A program made the translations under genes and the position numbers. DNA of 9,547 bases from Alphaproteobacteria bacterium (GTDB lineage Bacteria; Pseudomonadota; Alphaproteobacteria; ATCC43930; CGMCC-115725), in assembly GCA_028866355.1 (NCBI GenBank), contig JAGWIH010000068.1, positions 1 through 9,547 of the forward strand, given 5' to 3'. Shown here piece by piece: positions 5,780 to 9,547 of the stretch (its first letter is position 1; the number at the start of each line of letters is the position of its first letter). A model generated the notes under the pieces. It had not been told where the DNA came from and ran no database searches. It saw only the letters and a list, made by a program, of their open reading frames with translations.

Positions 5780-6988
5780 ATGGCCGCGCAAGCCCACAAT
5801 CTGAAGCTGCTCGCCCATCACGATCTCGCCGGCTTCGGCGGCATCGGCGAGGGCATGAGCCTGCAACTCGCCCACGATGGTCGCCGCATCCTGTGGCTGG
5901 CGCATGAATCGGCGCCGAAGAATTTCACCGCCGTCGACGTGACCGATCCGCGCAAGCTCGCGCTGGTGGTGCAAACCGACCTGCCGCACAAGCAGGTTCG
6001 GTCGAATTCGCTCGAGGTCTGCGGCGATATCCTGGCGGTCGCTTATCAGACGGCGACGCATGGATTGAAGCCGGCGGGCATCGAACTGTTCGACATTTCG
6101 AAGCCCGAGCAGCCTAAGTCGATCGCGTTTTTCGACTGCTCGGGTCCGTTTTCGCGCGGCGTGCACCAGCTGTGGTTCGTCGACGGCAAGACCGTGCATT
6201 TTTCCGGCGGCGCTCCCGATTTCAAGCCGCGCGATCCGAAGGACGATCAGTTCTATCGCGCCATCGACGTCAGCAATCCGGTAATGCCGCGCGAGATTTG
6301 CCGCTGGTGGATGCCGGGTTTGGCGGCGACCGACAGCGCACCGCCGCCGCCCCGCCATCCCAAGTTCGATTCCGGCTTCCGCACGCACAACACCAACGTC
6401 TATCCCGACCGGCCAGATCGCGCCTATTTGGGTTATATCGACGGCGGCGTTTGGATTCTCGACATCGCGGATAAGGCGAAGCCCAAGCCGGTCGGTCATT
6501 GGAATCCGCATCCGCCCTTTCCCGGCTTCACGCACACGGCGATGCCGCTGTTCGACCGCGACCTGCTGGTGGTGAGCGACGAAAGCGTGCGCGACAAGGC
6601 GTCGGACTGGCCCAAGCTGGTCTGGCTGCTCGACATGCGGCGCGAGGATAATCTGGTAAACATTGCGACGCTGCCACTGCCGGCAGTCGAGAAACACCGC
6701 AACGTCGGCGGCCGTTACGGCGCGCACAACATGCACGAAAACCGGCCGGGACCCGCCTTTCGCTCGAGCACGCTGATCTTCGGCACCTATTTCAACGGCG
6801 GCGTGCGCGTGCACGACATCAGCGACCCGTTCCAGCCGAAGGAAGTGGCGTTCTTCGTGCCCGAGGCGCCGGCGCGCTCGCCCGCCGGCGCGGCGCAGAT
6901 CAACGACGTCTATGTCGACGAGAACGAGATCGTCTACGCCGTCGACCGCTTCACCGGCGGGCTTTACACGCTCGAATTGAACCTCTAA
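5780..6988 (+). CDS. LVIVD-repeat beta-propeller protein
   Basis: A 402-residue protein with repeated blade motifs of the LVIVD type (a strand ending in xxDVSxPxxP): AVDVTDPRKL (51-60), ELFDISKPEQP (102-112), AIDVSNPVMP (161-170), WILDIADKAKP (225-235), WLLDMRRED (282-290) and RVHDISDPFQP (343-353), with LYTLEL (395-400) closing the ring. That suggests a six- or seven-bladed propeller. There is no signal peptide or membrane helix, so a cytosolic location is predicted although the partner gene encodes a secreted protein. His residues recur at the equivalent entry strand of several blades: H129 (VHQLWF), H203 (RTHNTN), H252 (FTHTAM), H316 and H319 (GAHNMH). The family's biochemical role is not established. 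The ATG at 5780 has only a weak ribosome site (GGTGAT), consistent with translation from an operon mRNA. The stop overlaps the convergent gene by 4 bases. Confidence 0.85.
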   Translation: MAAQAHNLKLLAHHDLAGFGGIGEGMSLQLAHDGRRILWLAHESAPKNFTAVDVTDPRKLALVVQTDLPHKQVRSNSLEVCGDILAVAYQTATHGLKPAGIELFDISKPEQPKSIAFFDCSGPFSRGVHQLWFVDGKTVHFSGGAPDFKPRDPKDDQFYRAIDVSNPVMPREICRWWMPGLAATDSAPPPPRHPKFDSGFRTHNTNVYPDRPDRAYLGYIDGGVWILDIADKAKPKPVGHWNPHPPFPGFTHTAMPLFDRDLLVVSDESVRDKASDWPKLVWLLDMRREDNLVNIATLPLPAVEKHRNVGGRYGAHNMHENRPGPAFRSSTLIFGTYFNGGVRVHDISDPFQPKEVAFFVPEAPARSPAGAAQINDVYVDENEIVYAVDRFTGGLYTLELNL

Positions 6989-7629
6989 CGCGCCGTCACG
7001 ATCGTCAAGCCGCGCGCACCGAAGGGACTTTGCGGCAGCTTCGCGTTGCGCCAGAACGCGGCGAACTCCAGAGGCAGTTTGGCGCCGAGCGCCGCTGCAT
7101 CTGCGAGATCGGCGAGGCCGAGTTCGACTACCGTGACGCCCGAAGCGCGAAGGCGCTCAAGCTCGTCGCGGCGTTTCGCCCGCCGTCCGCCGGGCAGCTC
7201 GACGGCGACGATCCCAACACCCGTCCAGAAGGCGAAATCGACGCTGATCGTGACGTCGCCCGTTGGTAGGAACGCCGAGGGCAGCGGCCGCAGCGCGGCG
7301 AAGCTCCAGTCTTCGGGCGCAAACAGGCCTTGTCCCGCTTCGCTAAGGGCGCGCTTCGCCGGCGCAGCCGCGAGCGTCGCGCCGATCCACGCGAAATACG
7401 CGTCGAGGAACGCGAGCGGCGGTTTGGCCCACAAGCCGCACAGCGACCGCAGATGCTCGTGCAGGCAATCGAGCCGTGCGGCCGTTGTCGCCAGGCGGAT
7501 GAGATCAGGCGGCTCGGCGAAGGGATAGGGCCCGTCGCTCAGGCGCAAAGGCGCGCCACGGCGGAGCGAAACCGCCTCGGCGTCGTCGCGCGTCGCCGCG
7601 CCGTAGAAGATCGTGATCGCGTCGGCCAC
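6985..7629 (-). CDS. Hypothetical protein, possible PD-(D/E)XK-like fold
   Basis: A 214-residue protein that I do not recognise as a named family. The start is a GTG at 7629 with no clear ribosome site. It lies 31 bases after the ahcY stop on the same strand, so it probably rides on the metK-ahcY transcript. The N-terminal half is helical and Leu/Ala-rich with scattered Trp. The stretch at 129-170 (SVDFAFWTGVG, then IVAVELPGGRRAKRRDELERL, then GVTVVEL) resembles the core of PD-(D/E)XK nucleases such as the Vsr/DUF559 type: Asp131 on one strand, Glu144 on the next, a basic helix, and a final strand. The usual Lys after Glu is not at its position (E-L-P), so activity is doubtful. The TAG stop overlaps the TAA of the convergent propeller gene. 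The coding call is good; the fold call is weak. Confidence 0.65.
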   Translation of the reverse strand: MADAITIFYGAATRDDAEAVSLRRGAPLRLSDGPYPFAEPPDLIRLATTAARLDCLHEHLRSLCGLWAKPPLAFLDAYFAWIGATLAAAPAKRALSEAGQGLFAPEDWSFAALRPLPSAFLPTGDVTISVDFAFWTGVGIVAVELPGGRRAKRRDELERLRASGVTVVELGLADLADAAALGAKLPLEFAAFWRNAKLPQSPFGARGLTIVTAR

Positions 7630-7660
7630 GGCCGATTAGGCCAAGACCCCGCAGGCCCGT

Positions 7661-9055
7661 CTAGTACCGGTACGTATCGGCCTTGAACGGTCCCTCGGCC
7701 TTGAGGCCGAGATACTGCGACTGCTTGGCCGTCAGCTTGGTCAGATGCGCGCCGACCTTGGCCAGGTGCAGCGCCGCCACGCGCTCGTCGAGGTGCTTGG
7801 GCAGGGTATAGACCTTCTTCTGGTACTTGCCCTGGTTGGTCCACAGCTCGATCTGCGCCAACGTCTGGTTGGTGAACGACGCGCTCATCACGAAGCTCGG
7901 ATGGCCCATGGCACAGCCGAGATTAACCAGCCGGCCTTCGGCGAGCAGAAGAATCCGCTTGCCGTCCGGAAATTCGATCTCGTCGACCTGCGGCTTGACG
8001 TTGTGCCACTTGAGGTTCTTCAACGCCGCCACCTGAATCTCGTTGTCGAAGTGGCCGATGTTGCAGACGATGGCGCGATCCTTCATCTGCCGCATGTGGT
8101 CGATGGTGATGACGTCGAGGTTGCCGGTGGCGGTGACGAAGATATCGGCGGCGGGCGCCGCCTCCTCCATCGTCACGACTTGGTAGCCTTCCATCGCCGC
8201 CTGCAAGGCGCAGATCGGATCGATCTCGGTGACCAGAACGCGCGCGCCGGCGTTGCGCAGGCTCGCGGCCGAGCCCTTGCCGACGTCGCCGAAGCCCGCG
8301 ACCAACGCAACCTTGCCTGCCATCATCACGTCGGTGGCGCGGCGGATGCCGTCGACCAGGCTTTCGCGGCAACCGTAGAGATTGTCGAATTTCGACTTGG
8401 TGACGCTGTCGTTGACGTTGATTGCGGGAAACAGCAGGCGGCCGTCTTTTTCCATCTGATAGAGACGATGAACGCCCGTCGTCGTCTCTTCCGAGACGCC
8501 TTTGATCGAAGCGCCCAGCTTCGCGTACCAGCCCGGCTTCGATTTCAGGCGCTCGCGGATCGCCGCGAACAGCACCTCTTCCTCTTCGCTGGTCGGCTTG
8601 GCCAGCACCGTGGCGTCCTTCTCGGCCTGCATGCCGAGATGGACCAGCAGCGTCGCGTCGCCGCCGTCGTCGAGAATCATGTTCGGCGCGCCGCCGTCGG
8701 CCCATTCGAAGATGCGGTGGGTATATTCCCAGTATTCCTTGAGCGATTCGCCCTTATAGGCGAAGACCGGCGTGCCGCCGGCCGCCACCGCCGCCGCCGC
8801 ATGGTCCTGCGTCGAATAGATGTTGCACGACGCCCAGCGCACATCGGCGCCCAACGCCTTCAACGTCTCGATCAGCACCGCCGTTTGTATCGTCATGTGC
8901 AGCGAGCCGGCGATGCGCGCGCCTTTCAGGGGCTTCTGCTTGCCATAGGCCTCGCGTGTCGCCATCAGGCCGGGCATTTCGGTCTCGGCGATGGCGAGCT
9001 CGCGGCGGCCGAAATCGGCCAGCCCGATATCCTTGATCTTGTAATCGGCGGTCAT
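7661..9055 (-). CDS. ahcY: S-adenosylhomocysteine hydrolase (adenosylhomocysteinase)
   Basis: AhcY splits S-adenosylhomocysteine into adenosine and homocysteine using tightly bound NAD+, removing the inhibitor made by methyltransferases. The 464 residues fit the bacterial type. The first signature is SCNIYSTQDHAAAA (76-89). The NAD Rossmann loop GFGDVGKG is at 254-261. Catalytic positions are present: Asp130 (DDGGD), the Glu pair at 189-190 (SEETTTG), Lys220 and Asp224 (DSVTKSKFDN), and His335 (NIGHFDNE). The C-terminus TYRY is the conserved tail that reaches the neighbouring subunit's NAD. An extra loop at about 148-187 is the insertion typical of bacterial and plant enzymes and absent from the human one. 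The ATG at 9055 gives the normal N-terminus; a longer reading frame to 9181 runs into metK and is rejected. It lies 19 bases after metK. Confidence 0.98.
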   Translation of the reverse strand: MTADYKIKDIGLADFGRRELAIAETEMPGLMATREAYGKQKPLKGARIAGSLHMTIQTAVLIETLKALGADVRWASCNIYSTQDHAAAAVAAGGTPVFAYKGESLKEYWEYTHRIFEWADGGAPNMILDDGGDATLLVHLGMQAEKDATVLAKPTSEEEEVLFAAIRERLKSKPGWYAKLGASIKGVSEETTTGVHRLYQMEKDGRLLFPAINVNDSVTKSKFDNLYGCRESLVDGIRRATDVMMAGKVALVAGFGDVGKGSAASLRNAGARVLVTEIDPICALQAAMEGYQVVTMEEAAPAADIFVTATGNLDVITIDHMRQMKDRAIVCNIGHFDNEIQVAALKNLKWHNVKPQVDEIEFPDGKRILLLAEGRLVNLGCAMGHPSFVMSASFTNQTLAQIELWTNQGKYQKKVYTLPKHLDERVAALHLAKVGAHLTKLTAKQSQYLGLKAEGPFKADTYRY

Positions 9056-9074
9056 CGTGAAATCGGTCCTTGGA

Positions 9075-9547
9075 CTAGAACGCGCGGCGCAGCTGATCGG
9101 CGAGGTCGGTCTTCTCCCACGAGAAGCCGCCGTCGGCCTCCGGCGGCCGGCCGAAATGGCCGTAAGCCGCGGTGCGCGCATAGATCGGCCGGTTGAGCTG
9201 GAGGTGCGTGCGGATGCCGCGCGGACTCAGATTGACCATGTCCTGCAACACCTTCGACAGCTTGGCCTCGTCGACTTTGCCGGTGCCGGCGGTGTCGATA
9301 TAGACCGACAGCGGCTTGGCGACGCCGATCGCGTAGGAAAGTTGGATGGTGCAGCGCTCGGCAAGGCCGGCGGCCACCACGTTCTTGGCGAGATAGCGCG
9401 CGGCATAGGCGGCCGAGCGGTCGACCTTGGACGGGTCCTTGCCCGAGAACGCGCCGCCGCCATGCGGCGCGGCGCCGCCATAGGTGTCGACGATGATCTT
9501 GCGGCCGGTGACGCCGGTGTCGCCGTCGGGACCGCCGATGACGAAAC
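9075..9547 (-). CDS. metK: S-adenosylmethionine synthetase, C-terminal part (cut by window edge)
   Basis: MetK makes S-adenosylmethionine from methionine and ATP. Only the last 157 or so residues are in the window; the start lies beyond the right edge. The visible part begins within the conserved FVIGGPDGDTGVTGRKI run, followed by IVDTYGG and the glycine loop signature GGGAFSGKDPSKVDRSAAY. The usual C-terminal features follow: SYAIGVAKPLSVYIDT, LSPRGIRTHL and AYGHFGR. The frame is intact to a TAG at 9075-9077. Any S-adenosylmethionine-sensing riboswitch upstream of metK would be outside the window. The 19-base gap to ahcY implies one transcript for two steps of the methyl cycle. Confidence 0.97.
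   Translation of the reverse strand, partial: FVIGGPDGDTGVTGRKIIVDTYGGAAPHGGGAFSGKDPSKVDRSAAYAARYLAKNVVAAGLAERCTIQLSYAIGVAKPLSVYIDTAGTGKVDEAKLSKVLQDMVNLSPRGIRTHLQLNRPIYARTAAYGHFGRPPEADGGFSWEKTDLADQLRRAF

Noticed and set aside
9056..9181. 42-residue N-terminal extension of AhcY
   Set aside because: It lies over the metK 3' end and is Arg/Ser-rich; the ATG at 9055 gives the standard family N-terminus.
7745..9196. 483-residue open frame on the plus strand opposite ahcY
   Set aside because: It is the antisense shadow of a highly conserved enzyme gene, with long Arg/His/Ala/Val runs and no domain.

Overview
The window is GC-rich, roughly two thirds G+C, and densely packed with genes. Protein style, stop and start overlaps, TTAACC-type motifs in the single AT-rich gap, and a metK-ahcY pair point to an alphaproteobacterium, most likely of the Hyphomicrobiales (Bradyrhizobium/Xanthobacteraceae-like). 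This placement is inference from how the proteins look, not from a search. I see no RNA genes, insertion sequences, CRISPR arrays, phage genes or origin.

Layout. Positions 1-224 (minus) hold the first ~72 codons of a small membrane protein. Upstream of it lies an AT-rich island (about 280-400) with a candidate promoter, three TGGTTAA repeats and a leader hairpin. Next comes a two-gene minus-strand unit: a CocE/NonD-type serine hydrolase (1580-3337) whose stop overlaps by ATGA the start of an FMN-dependent alpha-hydroxy-acid oxidase (468-1583). A rho-independent terminator (3416-3452) separates this unit from a minus-strand CobW/COG0523 GTPase metallochaperone (3630-4628). Divergent from cobW, on the plus strand, are a secreted NMT1/SsuA-type ABC solute-binding protein (4731-5759) and, 20 bases later, a cytosolic LVIVD-repeat beta-propeller (5780-6988). 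Converging on the propeller gene with a 4-base overlap is a minus-strand run of metK (3' part), ahcY and an unrecognised 214-residue protein (6985-7629) with a weak restriction-nuclease-fold resemblance.

How the genes may work together. metK and ahcY are two steps of the activated methyl cycle: MetK makes S-adenosylmethionine and AhcY clears S-adenosylhomocysteine. The hydrolase/oxidase pair looks like a small catabolic unit: an ester or amide is cleaved and a released 2-hydroxy acid is oxidised to the 2-oxo acid. The binding protein has no permease or ATPase beside it and is instead paired with a propeller that carries His residues at equivalent blade positions. With a His-rich metallochaperone next door, this is the least explained part of the window. 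No clearly novel defence or mobile system is visible.
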